Of a DNA stretch of 64,000 nucleotides, positions 34,599 through 43,587 are shown one piece after another; the first letter of the stretch is position 1; every line of letters starts with the position of its first letter. Source of the DNA: Streptomyces wuyuanensis (GTDB taxonomy: Bacteria; Actinomycetota; Actinomycetes; Streptomycetales; Streptomycetaceae); assembly GCF_900103455.1 (NCBI RefSeq), contig NZ_FNHI01000019.1, forward strand, positions 62,001 to 126,000, in the 5' to 3' direction. Both the position numbers and the translations under genes were made by a program. Below the pieces are notes generated by a model. It searched no databases and was not told the DNA's origin. It saw only the letters and a program-made list of their open reading frames with translations.

Positions 34599-34889
34599 AT
34601 GGGGCCGAAGGAGCACTGGCGGGAACAGGCGGCCTGCAGCGGCAGGGAGGCGGACGAGTTGTTCGCCGAAGCCACCCGGCAGAACAAGGCCAAGGCCATC
34701 TGTGCGAAGTGCCCGGTGCAGACCGAGTGCCTGGCCGAAGCACTCGACACCGGAGTCCGGTTCGGCGTGTGGGGCGGCATGACCGAACGCGAACGACGCG
34801 CGCTGCTGCGCCGGTCCCCGCACGTCACTTCCTGGCGTCGCGCGCTCGAGGCGGCACGCCGCGACCACCCGCGTCCACGCGCCGGCTGA
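34599..34889 (+). CDS. WhiB-family iron-sulfur transcription factor
   Basis: 96 residues. Four cysteines (C13, C35, C38, C44) have the WhiB spacing for a [4Fe-4S] cluster, followed by the turn FGVWGG and a basic C-terminus (RRALLRRS) that contacts DNA or sigma factor. The paralogue cannot be specified. WhiB proteins act as redox-sensitive partners of sigma factors in development or stress. GGGGAGAGG precedes the ATG. Confidence 0.93.
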   Translation: MGPKEHWREQAACSGREADELFAEATRQNKAKAICAKCPVQTECLAEALDTGVRFGVWGGMTERERRALLRRSPHVTSWRRALEAARRDHPRPRAG

Positions 34890-35016
34890 GAGCGGCGGCC
34901 ATCGGAGAACCGGCTCCCCGATCGGCCGCTCTCGCCCGCGGCCCCACCCCGGGGCGCGGGGTTCGCCGTCGGGGCCGGCGTACGCGGCATTGCGCCGCGA
35001 CACCTGCCCCGCTCGC

Positions 35017-35502
35017 TCACACGGGGAAGATCAGGCAGCTGCTGGTCGCGTGGGCGAGGACCCGGTCGGCTCCGTCGTACAGCTCCGCCTGCGCCAGCGC
35101 CGTGCGCCTGCCCCGGTTCAGGACGGTGCCCACGGCCCGGACCTTCCCGGTGTCCGCGGTGATGGGCCGCAGGAACTTCACCGACAGATCGAGCGAGGTG
35201 TACCCCTCCCCGTGGTTCAGCGTGGTCTGAACGGCACAGCCGGCCGCCGAGTCGAGGAGGGTCGCGTAGACGCCTCCGTGCACGCTGCCGATGGGGTTGT
35301 AGTGCTCCTCGCCGGGGACCAGGGAGAACACCGCGCGGCCGTGCTCGACCTCGTCCAGGGTGAAGCCGAGACCGGCGCTGATGGGCGGCGCGGGCAGTCG
35401 GCCGGCGACCAGGTCCCGAAGGAAGTCGAGTCCGGACTGCCGGCCCACGGCGGCCGACGAGATCGCCGGGTCTTCCCACTCGTACGTCCGTGACCTGCCC
35501 AT
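35017..35502 (-). CDS. PaaI-family hotdog thioesterase
   Basis: 161 residues of hotdog fold. NPIGSVHGGVYATLLDSAAGCAV contains the conserved HGG and the acidic residue of the long helix used in acyl-CoA hydrolysis, and SLDLSVKFLRPI follows as the central strand. The natural acyl group is unknown. It is divergent from an HxlR regulator, with an inverted repeat in the 93-bp gap, suggesting direct regulation. Confidence 0.9.
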   Translation of the reverse strand: MGRSRTYEWEDPAISSAAVGRQSGLDFLRDLVAGRLPAPPISAGLGFTLDEVEHGRAVFSLVPGEEHYNPIGSVHGGVYATLLDSAAGCAVQTTLNHGEGYTSLDLSVKFLRPITADTGKVRAVGTVLNRGRRTALAQAELYDGADRVLAHATSSCLIFPV

Positions 35503-35552
35503 GTCCGATCCCCTCGTCCGCCGGTTCGGTGATCGACGCTAGACGCGACCGC

Positions 35553-35579
35553 AGCTGGCTGTCAATCTCGAAGCCAGCT
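35553..35579. promoter_or_regulatory. Inverted repeat between thioesterase and HxlR genes
   Basis: AGCTGGCT (35553-35560) and AGCCAGCT (35572-35579) are separated by 11 bp and lie in the 93-bp divergent region. This is typical of a winged-helix dimer operator. Confidence 0.65.
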
Positions 35580-35595
35580 TGCGTAGGATGCCACC

Positions 35596-36078
35596 ATGGA
35601 ATGGCTCGAGTTCAGCACCGACAACTGCTCGGTCCGGCGGACGGTCGCCCTCGTCGGGGAGAAGTGGTCGCTCCTGATCCTGCGCGACGCCGTGAACGGG
35701 ATCCGCCGCTTCGACCACTTCCACCGGCACGTCGGGCTCTCCGAGGCCGTCCTCGCCGACCGGCTCCGCAAACTGGTGGCCGCCGGGATCCTCGAGACCA
35801 CGCCCTACCGCGAACCGGGCAACCGGACCCGCCACGAGTACCGGCTCACCGCCAAGGGCTGGGACCTGTGGCCCGTGGTCGTCGCGCTCATGCAGTGGGG
35901 CGACAAGCACGCCGCGGACCCCGAAGGCCCCGCGGTGGCCATCCACCACACCGGGTGCGGCGCCCCCGTGCACCTCTCCGCCACCTGCGGCGACGGACAC
36001 GGCGCGCTCACACCGCGCGACATCACCGCCGCTCCCGGCCCGGCGGCACTCCGGAACCCGGCTCGGCGCGAAGTCTGA
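35596..36078 (+). CDS. HxlR-family transcriptional regulator
   Basis: 160 residues. The winged helix begins CSVRRTVALVGEKWSLLILRDAVNGIRRFDHFHRHVGLSEAVLADRLRKLVAAGIL, the HxlR pattern, including the N-terminal Cys near residue 11 seen in redox- or aldehyde-sensing members. A C-terminal extension holds two more cysteines (TGCGAP, ATCGDG). It is probably the regulator of the divergent thioesterase. Confidence 0.9.
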   Translation: MEWLEFSTDNCSVRRTVALVGEKWSLLILRDAVNGIRRFDHFHRHVGLSEAVLADRLRKLVAAGILETTPYREPGNRTRHEYRLTAKGWDLWPVVVALMQWGDKHAADPEGPAVAIHHTGCGAPVHLSATCGDGHGALTPRDITAAPGPAALRNPARREV

Positions 36079-36202
36079 GGTCGGCGCCGAGCGGGCCCGC
36101 ACGGGACACAACCACACGCGGCCGGCCCGCTGCGGTTCAGGCGGTCGCCTCCGAGCCGCACCGGCAGGCCATGACGGAGGGGCGGCGGGCAGCCGCGTCC
36201 CT

Positions 36203-36763
36203 CTACGCGGGCGGGGACAGCGCCGAGCGGGCGGCCGCAAGGATCTCGTCGGACAGCGGCGAGCCCTCGGTGGCGCGGGCCAGCACGATCGCCCCGATCA
36301 TGGTGCACAGCCTGGCGATGCCGTCCTCGTCGCCGGTGGCGAGCCACCCGGCGAACTCCGCCACCCCGTCGGCATAGGTGCGGCGCGCCTCGACGTCACC
36401 ACCGTCCCGGGCCATGTCCGAAGCGAGCGCGGCGGCCGGACACCCTCCTCCCGGATTGTCCCGGTGCCGGGGTGACAGATAGGCCTCGATGAGGGCACGC
36501 TGCGCGATCTCCCGGCTGCCGCCGTTCTCGGCCAGGGCGTCCGCGTGACGCTCGGCGAGTTCGCCGAACGCGTGCGTGAGCGCCTCGTCGATCAGGGCGT
36601 CCTTTGAGGCGAACTGCTTGTAGAAGCCGCCGTGGGTCAGGCCGGCCGCCTTCATCAGATCGGCGACGCTCACGCTCGTGCCCTGTTCACGGAACAGCCG
36701 GGAGGCCATCTCGACGACCCGCCTGCGGTTCTCCTGCGCCTGCGCCTGTGAGACCCGTCCCAT
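36203..36763 (-). CDS. TetR-family transcriptional regulator
   Basis: 186 residues from ATG 36763 (GGAGG five bases upstream). The helix-turn-helix SVSVADLMKAAGLTHGGFYKQFASKDALIDEAL is characteristic of the TetR group that senses electrophiles or aldehydes (NemR-like). GGGCPAAALASDMA contains the single Cys often important in that group. It is divergent from an SDR gene with a palindrome between them, so it probably represses that gene. Confidence 0.9.
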   Translation of the reverse strand: MGRVSQAQAQENRRRVVEMASRLFREQGTSVSVADLMKAAGLTHGGFYKQFASKDALIDEALTHAFGELAERHADALAENGGSREIAQRALIEAYLSPRHRDNPGGGCPAAALASDMARDGGDVEARRTYADGVAEFAGWLATGDEDGIARLCTMIGAIVLARATEGSPLSDEILAAARSALSPPA

Positions 36764-36781
36764 GAGCACCTCCCTCATTTG

Positions 36782-36797
36782 GATGACGACTGTCATC
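36782..36797. promoter_or_regulatory. TetR operator candidate before the SDR gene
   Basis: GATGAC-gact-GTCATC is a 6-bp-arm inverted repeat 19 bp from the tetR start, in an AT-rich stretch that also has promoter-like TTGTAC/TTAGAT sequence. Confidence 0.6.
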
Positions 36798-36886
36798 TAT
36801 TGTACATTCGATTTAGATTGTTCTCATCATCTATCTGGCGCGTGGGCCCTGCCCGGACCGCACGGGCCCATCACCTGGGAGAAGTC

Positions 36887-37573
36887 ATGGAACTCAAGGA
36901 CGCCGTCGCCGTGGTCACCGGGGCCAACCGGGGCCTGGGCCGCCATCTCGCCCTCCAGCTGATCGACCACGGAGCGAAGGTCTACGCGGCCGCGCGCCGG
37001 CCCGAGACGGTGGACGTGCCCGGAGCGATCCCGCTCCGGCTGGACGTCACCGACGAGGACTCCGTCCGAGCCGCCGCCCGCCTCGCCCCGGACACGACCC
37101 TGCTGGTGAACAACGCCGGGATCTTCACCCCCACCCCGCTCGTCGGCGGCGACCCTGACGCCGTACGCCTGGAGATGGAGACGAACTTCTACGGCCCCCT
37201 GGCGGTGACCCGTGCCTTCGCCCCGGTCATCGAGAGCAACGGCGGCGGCGCCCTCCTCAACGTGCTGTCGGTCCTGTCCTGGTTCCATCCGGCCGGGCTC
37301 GGCGCGTACTCCGCGGCAAAGACGGCTTCCTGGGCGATGACCGACGCCGTCCGCGAGGAGTTGGCCCCGCGCGGCATCGCCGTGACCGCGCTGCACGTCG
37401 GCTACATGGACACCGACATGGCGGCCCACATCCCCGCCGAGCAGAAGGCAGACCCCGCAGCCGTGGCCACTCTCGCCCTGGACGGCCTCGCCGCAGGACT
37501 GACGGAGGTCCTCGCGGACGACATCACCCGGCAGGTGAAGCAGAACCTCGCCGCCGCCCCGGCCGCCGTCTGA
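36887..37573 (+). CDS. Short-chain dehydrogenase/reductase (SDR)
   Basis: 228 residues with the cofactor motif VTGANRGLGR, NNAG, and the catalytic Tyr/Lys pair in the helix GAYSAAKTASWAMTD (YxxxK). It is similar in length and sequence to the SDR at 50083-50778. The substrate is unknown. GGGAGAAG precedes the ATG. The downstream membrane protein starts 53 bp later and may be cotranscribed under the divergent TetR. Confidence 0.92.
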   Translation: MELKDAVAVVTGANRGLGRHLALQLIDHGAKVYAAARRPETVDVPGAIPLRLDVTDEDSVRAAARLAPDTTLLVNNAGIFTPTPLVGGDPDAVRLEMETNFYGPLAVTRAFAPVIESNGGGALLNVLSVLSWFHPAGLGAYSAAKTASWAMTDAVREELAPRGIAVTALHVGYMDTDMAAHIPAEQKADPAAVATLALDGLAAGLTEVLADDITRQVKQNLAAAPAAV

Positions 37574-37626
37574 GCGGCCGCCCGCCCCGGGACACCACCC
37601 GCCATCCACCACCGGAAAGCCCCCTC

Positions 37627-38676
37627 ATGGACAGCACTGCAGAAACCGCACCCCAGCGCGAGCGGGATGCCGACGCGACGCCACAGCTCCCCGCACCGCC
37701 CACCCCGGCCGCGGCGGGGCGGCCGCCGGTGCGTGCCTGGCTCCAGCCGGCCGTGATCGCGCTGGTCGTCGTCGCCGCGTTCATCGGCTGCTACGTCGGC
37801 CTGCAGCGCGATCCCCGCCCCCATCAGGTGCCCATCGCGGTCAGCGGACAGGCGCTGGCCTCGGAAGTGGGCCGGGCCATGAGGGACAGCGTCGAGGTCC
37901 GAGCGGTCGCCGACGCCGCGGCCGGGCGCCAGGCACTCGAACGGCACGACGTCTCCGCCGCGCTCAGCACCGGCGGCGACGGCCGGCTTCATCTCGACGT
38001 GGCCGGGGCCGACGGCCTGTCGACGACCGCCGCGGTGAAGGACCTCGTGAGCGCCTACGCCGGCGGCGCGGGCCGACAGGTCACCACCGAGGACATCGTG
38101 CCGCTCGTCCGCTACGACGCCCGCGGGCTGGCCGGCTTCTACATCGCCTTCGGTGTGTCTCTGGCCGGGTTCGTCCTCGCCCAGAACGCCCTCGGCCTGG
38201 CGAAGCTGCTGCGCCTGCGCCACCGGTTCTGGTTGATCACCGGTACCTCCGCTGCCATCGGCGTCGTCGCAGCCGCCATCGCCGGTCCCGTGCTGCACGC
38301 CGTACCGGCGCCCTTCGTCCCTCTCGCGTTCACCCTCACGCTGCTCTCCGCGGCGGCGGCCTTCGCCACCAAGCTGCTGGGCACGTATCTGGGGCCCGTG
38401 GGAATCCCCGTCGCCACCCTCCTGCTGCTGACCGTCGGAAACGCCACGAGCGGCGCCACCACCGGCGCCGACCTCCTGCCCACCGCCGCCCGAGCCGTCT
38501 CGGGCCTGCTGCCGCCGGGGGCCGCCGTGCGGGCCATCACCGACCTCAGCTACTTCCACGGCGCCCACGCCGCGGGTCCCCTCGTCACACTCGCCGCATG
38601 GGCCGTGATCGCAGCGCTCCTGGTCGCGTACCGCTCCCGCTCGCGCCGGGTCCGCGCCACGGCCCCGGCGCCATGA
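37627..38676 (+). CDS. Multi-pass membrane protein (ABC-2/YhgE-Pip-like)
   Basis: 349 residues. One N-terminal helix (PAVIALVVVAAFIGCYVGL) is followed by an extracellular part of about 110 residues and then five or six helices (FYIAFGVSLAGFVLAQNALG onward). This arrangement is that of DUF3533/YhgE-Pip-like membrane proteins related to ABC-2 permeases. No ATPase partner is nearby. It follows the SDR and may share its TetR control. Function unknown. Confidence 0.75.
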   Translation: MDSTAETAPQRERDADATPQLPAPPTPAAAGRPPVRAWLQPAVIALVVVAAFIGCYVGLQRDPRPHQVPIAVSGQALASEVGRAMRDSVEVRAVADAAAGRQALERHDVSAALSTGGDGRLHLDVAGADGLSTTAAVKDLVSAYAGGAGRQVTTEDIVPLVRYDARGLAGFYIAFGVSLAGFVLAQNALGLAKLLRLRHRFWLITGTSAAIGVVAAAIAGPVLHAVPAPFVPLAFTLTLLSAAAAFATKLLGTYLGPVGIPVATLLLLTVGNATSGATTGADLLPTAARAVSGLLPPGAAVRAITDLSYFHGAHAAGPLVTLAAWAVIAALLVAYRSRSRRVRATAPAP

Positions 38677-38818
38677 CGCCGAGCGAAGGAGTGGCCGGCG
38701 GCCCCGCCCGGGCCGCCGGCCACGGGACCGGGGATGGGGACGACACCCTGGAGGGATCTGGCACGATGCCCGTCATCGCCGGGCGCGGTCGACGGCCGGC
38801 GGGAAGACGAGGAGCGCT

Positions 38819-39433
38819 TTGATCTCTGAATACCAGCGACGACTGCGAGAACGGCTGCTGTCCGTCCCCGTCGTTCCGCCGCCCGCACCCTGGCGTCCCG
38901 TCCTGGACTGGTGCATCCCCATCGGCGGACTGCTCGGCATCGGCTTCGCCCTCGAACCCGACGGCGACCGCGACCTGGTCATGGTGGTCTCGGTCGACGG
39001 CCATGGACTCTTCGACGCCGTCACCGGCGAAAGGATCGCCCGGGACCGTGCTCCCGACCCCGACACCAGCACGCCGGACGGGGTGCCGGACCTCTCCGTA
39101 CCCGGCCTCGGCCCTCTCGACGGAAGCCGGGTGCGCATCGCCGGACTCTTCGGAGGCGGGCTGCACACCACCACTGTCGACGGCTGGACTCTGGAGACCG
39201 TCAGCCCCGAGTGGCCGAACGACCGTGTCCTGCTGTCGGTGGACGGAGGCATCCCCCACGACGGACCGCACGGTGAACGCTGGTGGCACATCTTCGACTC
39301 CGACCACTCCGAACTGCGGGCCGCCGGTTTCTCGCCGTCCGGACGCACTCTCGCTGTCGCCACCAGCAGTGACCTGACCCTCTGGACCCGCCCTGCGCCC
39401 GGCACGGCGGCCCCGGACGAGGCCGGCGTCTGA
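38819..39433 (+). CDS. Protein of unknown function
   Basis: 204 residues from a TTG start five bases after GAGGAG. I do not recognise the family. WRPVLDWCIPIGGLLGIGFALEPDGDRDLVMVVSVDGHGLFD, RVRIAGLFGGGLHTTTVDGWTLE and AAGFSPSGRTLAVATSSDLTLW read like beta strands of a propeller or WD-like fold. There is no signal peptide or clear membrane segment. It is adjacent to, but convergent with, the telomere operon. Confidence 0.65.
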   Translation: MISEYQRRLRERLLSVPVVPPPAPWRPVLDWCIPIGGLLGIGFALEPDGDRDLVMVVSVDGHGLFDAVTGERIARDRAPDPDTSTPDGVPDLSVPGLGPLDGSRVRIAGLFGGGLHTTTVDGWTLETVSPEWPNDRVLLSVDGGIPHDGPHGERWWHIFDSDHSELRAAGFSPSGRTLAVATSSDLTLWTRPAPGTAAPDEAGV

Positions 39434-39561
39434 CGCGCGACGACCTCGCCGCGACGCTCGGCGCGCAGACCTGCGCCCGCCCGCGCCGCCCTGCTCACCG
39501 GCGGCGCTGTGACGACCGTCGGCACAACGGCCCGCCCGAGCGCCCGATCCACGAGCGCGTG

Positions 39562-40116
39562 TCAGAAGTCGAACTCGACGTAGTCGATGTCGGTGAACTC
39601 CACGGACAGGCCCGCCGCGCGACGGCCTCGGTCCCGGAAGTACTCCTCCTGGAGGCCCTCCGCCGCGATCGACTTCAGCTCCTGCTCGGTCGCGCCCCGG
39701 GCCTGGGCGTCGAAGAGCCGGGCGGCGTACCGGGGCGGCAGATGCTGGGTGACGAGCCGGATGCGGGCGTCGTCGGTGCTGCCGGGAGCTGCGGTGAAGC
39801 CGAACCTGGCGCGGGTCTCGATCACGATGCCCGTCGACGTGGCGGCCTGCTTCTTGGCCCGTTCCCGCACCCGGGGCTGCCAGCGCCGCCGCACCTCCCC
39901 GGAGAGACGGGCCGCGAGTTCCGGGCGGGGCCGCTTGATCTCGTCCTTGACGTAGCGCTCGACGGTGCGTTGGGAGATGCCCAGTAGCTCCGCGACGGCC
40001 CGTGTGCCCTTCAACTGCCGGACCAGGAACCGCATCTGGGCAGGCGCACCCTTCGGGGCGGGGCGGGTGATCCTGCTCGCCACGGCGTTGTCGAGACTGT
40101 CGTCGAACATGCCCAT
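39562..40116 (-). CDS. tpg: Telomere terminal protein Tpg
   Basis: 184 residues matching Streptomyces Tpg in length and sequence order. TRPAPKGAPAQMRFLVRQLKGTRAVAELLGISQRTVERYVKDEIKRPR is the helix-turn-helix and DNA-binding part, followed by RRRWQPRVRERAKKQA, IETRARFGFTAAPGSTDDARIR and the acidic C-terminus VEFTDIDYVEFDF. Tpg is covalently joined to the 5' ends of linear Streptomyces replicons and primes end-patching. It lies eight bases after tap in the usual tap-tpg operon. The N-terminus starts MGMFDD. A strong marker of a linear replicon. Confidence 0.95.
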   Translation of the reverse strand: MGMFDDSLDNAVASRITRPAPKGAPAQMRFLVRQLKGTRAVAELLGISQRTVERYVKDEIKRPRPELAARLSGEVRRRWQPRVRERAKKQAATSTGIVIETRARFGFTAAPGSTDDARIRLVTQHLPPRYAARLFDAQARGATEQELKSIAAEGLQEEYFRDRGRRAAGLSVEFTDIDYVEFDF

Positions 40117-40124
40117 CGCGCGGC

Positions 40125-42350
40125 CTACTCCCCGTCGTTCGCGGCGTCGACGCCCTTGATGTGCTGGGCCGGGTTGTGTCCCTCATCGAGCATCCGGACG
40201 GCCCACAGCAGTTCCCGGGTGCCTTCGTGCTTGACCATGCCGGGGCTGACACCGAGCCGGAAGCTGCCGGGTGCGGGCTTGCCGTCCGGGGTGTGCGGAA
40301 GGACGTCCAGTGGGGAGGGTCCGTCGGAGAGGTACACGGCGCAGTCCGACAGCACCGCGATCGGGACGAGCGCGTCCTCGCCCAGGGTGAGACGGCCGGC
40401 GGGCGCCGGTTCCTCCTGTGTCGCGAGCGCCGTCTTGAGGAGCTTGCGGTGCATGTTGACGCGTGCGGTGGCGATGACGGCGGCCCGGATGTCCGGGCGC
40501 CAGGTGGGGCGCTCCAGTGCGGGCCAGCGCTCCCCCGCCCGGTATCCGGCGCCCTGCGGCCGCTCGCGGAGCTTGCCGATCCCGCCCTTGACGGTCGCCT
40601 TGATCGCGGACAGGACGGCGGCCGTACCGGGGGCCGCCTGCCGGTGGGTCTCCATCGCGGCGAGGAACTCCGCCTCGCCCGCCCCGGCCACGACCCCCAG
40701 GTCGGCCATGGTCGCCCGATAGGCCTCGCTCAGGTGCTTGTACCAGGGGTCGAGGTACGGGCCGTACTCCGGCCGCAGCCACGCCTCGACGGGGTCGATC
40801 GACACCGGCAGCCGGTAGGTCGCGACGAGCTCTGCCGCGTAGGCGACGGTCGGTGTCGCGTACCACGCGGGACCATCGGGACGTTCGCCGTGCGGTGTGA
40901 AGGGGTTGGGCATCCGCGGATCGATCTCGATGCCCGACAGGTCGACCAGCCACGACCCGGGCACCTTCTTGTCGAAGGTGGGCGTCCGCACATGGACGGG
41001 GGCCGACAGGCCGACCGCCAGACGGTTCGCGGCCGCGAGGAACGCGGTGTTCACGTCGATGCCGACCGCGTACCGGCGCGCGCACTCGGCGTCGGTCAGC
41101 AACTGCGGGTCGCGGATCCAGTCGAAGGCCTCTTCGTCGAGGACCTGGTCGGGCGTGCGCTTGTGGTGGCGCGGGTACAGGCCCGCGACGATGGGATGCT
41201 CGGCCGGGGCCTCGGGCGGAGCGGGATCGACCGGCTCGGCCAGTGAACCCGGCAACGGGCCCGACGTCCATCCGCCGGTCGCCTCGTCCCGTACGGCCCG
41301 GGTTGGCGGCCGCAGCGCGGTCATCAACTCCAGTCCGCAGACGGCCGTCGAGCCGCGCGGGGTGATGACGCGGGACGCATAGGTGCCGAGCACGGCGGCG
41401 ACCTCGGGCGCGGGGAGCCGGCCGGTGTCACCCCAGGAGCGGGCATCGAGCGCGTCCCACGGCAGGACCGCGAACTGCACGCACTGGCGCCGGCCGTCCT
41501 CGGCGGGCCGGTAGACACGCGCCCAGGGTCCGAAGCCGCGCTTGGTGAGCTTCCAGCCGGCCTCGGCGACCTGCCGGACCGCTTCGTGGTCTCCGGGGAG
41601 GCGGAGTGTCCGCCTGTCCTCCAGCACGGGGGGCAGCCCCAGCCGTTCGGCGGCCGCCGCCGTGATCACGACGAGCGGGTCGGCGTCCTTGCCCGAGCGG
41701 TGCAGCCTCGCCGCGCCGAGCTTCGCCTCGCCCAGCGCCCACTCCACGACCTCTACCAGGGTCTGGGCCGGGCAGTCCAGCACCAGCCCGCCCAGGCAGT
41801 ACACGGATCCGTCCCCGTCGAGCACACCCAGCGGACCGTGCGCGAAGCGCGCGTCGGCCACCGCCCGGGGCGTCTCCGGCATGCGCGCCTGCCCGGTTCT
41901 CGGTGCGGCCGGCCGACGAGGTGCCGCGGCGGGGGCTTCGCGAACCGGCCGGGACTGCGGCGGCAGCCGCGTCGCGTGTGCCAACGCCCCGGGGGCGGGC
42001 GTGACTTCGGCCGGCCGGTCCAGGCCGGGGGCCCCACCCGAATGCGCGGCCGGGGCCTGCGCCGTCGGCACACTCTCCGTGGCGTCGGGTGCCGGGTACC
42101 GTGCGGCGAGCCCTTCCAGCAGCCGGGCGTACGCGGCGCGCTTCGGCGGCCGTGGTTCCGTCCTGCCCGCCTCCCAGCCGCTCACCGCCTCGCGGCGGAC
42201 CTGCAGCGCCTTCGCCACCTGCTCCTGGCTCAGGCCTGCGGCCTCACGCAGCCTCTTGCGCTCGGTGGGGGAAGGGAGCGACTCCCTCGCGGCCACCGCG
42301 TCCAGGAGTGCGTCCACCGCACCGAACAGCGCGTCCTCATCGTCAGCCAC
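40125..42350 (-). CDS. tap: Telomere-associated protein Tap
   Basis: 741 residues from a GTG with GAGGTG seven bases upstream. Residues 25-75 form an XRE-type helix-turn-helix (LREAAGLSQEQVAKALQVRREAVSGWEAGRTEPRP). The long C-terminal part, from VAGLYPRHHKRTPDQVLDEE to WAVRMLDEGHNPAQHIKG, is the conserved Tap region. Tap binds the telomere 3' overhang and recruits Tpg. The gene order tap-tpg is the normal one. A proline/alanine-rich linker of about 100 residues separates the two parts. Confidence 0.95.
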   Translation of the reverse strand: MADDEDALFGAVDALLDAVAARESLPSPTERKRLREAAGLSQEQVAKALQVRREAVSGWEAGRTEPRPPKRAAYARLLEGLAARYPAPDATESVPTAQAPAAHSGGAPGLDRPAEVTPAPGALAHATRLPPQSRPVREAPAAAPRRPAAPRTGQARMPETPRAVADARFAHGPLGVLDGDGSVYCLGGLVLDCPAQTLVEVVEWALGEAKLGAARLHRSGKDADPLVVITAAAAERLGLPPVLEDRRTLRLPGDHEAVRQVAEAGWKLTKRGFGPWARVYRPAEDGRRQCVQFAVLPWDALDARSWGDTGRLPAPEVAAVLGTYASRVITPRGSTAVCGLELMTALRPPTRAVRDEATGGWTSGPLPGSLAEPVDPAPPEAPAEHPIVAGLYPRHHKRTPDQVLDEEAFDWIRDPQLLTDAECARRYAVGIDVNTAFLAAANRLAVGLSAPVHVRTPTFDKKVPGSWLVDLSGIEIDPRMPNPFTPHGERPDGPAWYATPTVAYAAELVATYRLPVSIDPVEAWLRPEYGPYLDPWYKHLSEAYRATMADLGVVAGAGEAEFLAAMETHRQAAPGTAAVLSAIKATVKGGIGKLRERPQGAGYRAGERWPALERPTWRPDIRAAVIATARVNMHRKLLKTALATQEEPAPAGRLTLGEDALVPIAVLSDCAVYLSDGPSPLDVLPHTPDGKPAPGSFRLGVSPGMVKHEGTRELLWAVRMLDEGHNPAQHIKGVDAANDGE

Positions 42351-42712
42351 GTGATCACCTCGCCCCGAACGCTACCCCAACCGCTCAGTCCACCGCGTGC
42401 GGATCGCTCAAGCCGTCCCCAGCGGCCCCAAGTCGCCTCGCGCCGCACCGAGCAGCCTCGATCCGTCTCATGGGCGCGGAACTCTCACCCGTGCCGGTGG
42501 CGTCGTACGCGCTTTCGGCGCGACGGCGGAGCGGGGACGCCGAAGAGCGCCGGGACCCGCACCGGGCCCAACGCACCGGCACCACCTCGGACTACGCTGC
42601 TTGCCGATCACGCGGACGGTCCTGGACGCCGTTGCCCGACGCGGGTGGCGGCATGCCTCGGCGGACGGGGCAGCGGTGACGGAACGTCGCCACCCTCAGC
42701 GAAGGAGCCCAG
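42351..42712. other. 362-bp divergent intergenic region
   Basis: This region lies between the tap start and the phosphotransferase gene. It must contain the tap promoter, but I see no convincing inverted repeat or small gene. Confidence 0.35.
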
Positions 42713-43429
42713 ATGCCCGGATCCAGGCGTGGCGGCGCGCCCGAGCCGAAGGTCCCGGGGACAGTCCCCGGCGGGACCTCTTCGGGGCTGATCGTCTTTC
42801 TGAACGGGACGTCCAGTTCGGGCAAGTCCAGCATCGCGAGGGAACTGCTGCGCATCCTGGACGAGCCCTGGTTCCACCTGCCCGTGGACGCCTTCCACGC
42901 GATGCGCTCCAGCCGGGAGGTCGCCCCCGAGGAGCTTCCGCTGATTCTCCGGCGCACATGGACGGGGTTCCACCGGGCGGTGGCCGGCATGGCGGCGGCA
43001 GGCAACAACGTGGTGGTGGACCATGTCCTGAGCGAGGAGTGGCGCCTGGTGGACTGCCTGGAACTCTTCGACCCGAGGAAAGTCGTCCTGGTCGGTGTGC
43101 GGTGCTCGCTCGACGAACTGCTGCGGCGCGAGTCGGCCCGTGGCGACCGTCCGCCCGGCCTCGCGGCCCGCCAGTTCCCACAGGTCCACTCGTACGGCCC
43201 GTACGACGTGGAATGCGATACGACCACGACCGATCCCGTGGACTGTGCCCGGCAGATCAGTTCGTATCTTGCTCGAAGGTCGTTTCCCACCGCCTTCGAG
43301 CAACTCCGGGCCGAACTCCTCCCGGACGGGCACGGTGCCGGAGGTGACACGCTGTTCCCTGGTCCCCGCCTCGAACGGGCGACCCCCACCGATGGCTCCG
43401 GCTGCCCGCCGCCCGGGCAACGGCCGTAG
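42713..43429 (+). CDS. Chloramphenicol-phosphotransferase-like kinase (CPT family)
   Basis: 238 residues. Walker A is NGTSSSGKSS (31-40), followed by PWFHLPVDAFHAM with the conserved Asp that activates the substrate hydroxyl in CPT, then VVVDHVLSE and a region RESARGDRPPGLAARQ like a lid. CPT inactivates chloramphenicol by 3'-phosphorylation in producers, but most relatives have unknown substrates. The protein is about 60 residues longer than the classic enzyme because of a flexible N-terminus and a proline-rich tail. AAGGAG precedes the ATG. Confidence 0.85.
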   Translation: MPGSRRGGAPEPKVPGTVPGGTSSGLIVFLNGTSSSGKSSIARELLRILDEPWFHLPVDAFHAMRSSREVAPEELPLILRRTWTGFHRAVAGMAAAGNNVVVDHVLSEEWRLVDCLELFDPRKVVLVGVRCSLDELLRRESARGDRPPGLAARQFPQVHSYGPYDVECDTTTTDPVDCARQISSYLARRSFPTAFEQLRAELLPDGHGAGGDTLFPGPRLERATPTDGSGCPPPGQRP

Positions 43430-43587
43430 CGCAGGGCGGGGCGGAGGCGACGGGGTGCACGGTGTGACCCGCGCCGTGCACCGGCCGGACGGGACGCGGG
43501 CTCGCGCGGCCGTCCGTGCGCCGCCGTCGCACCTCGCCGTCCGCGCCCCGTGCCGACCGCCGCGCCGAGGCACGACAGCATCGGGGC

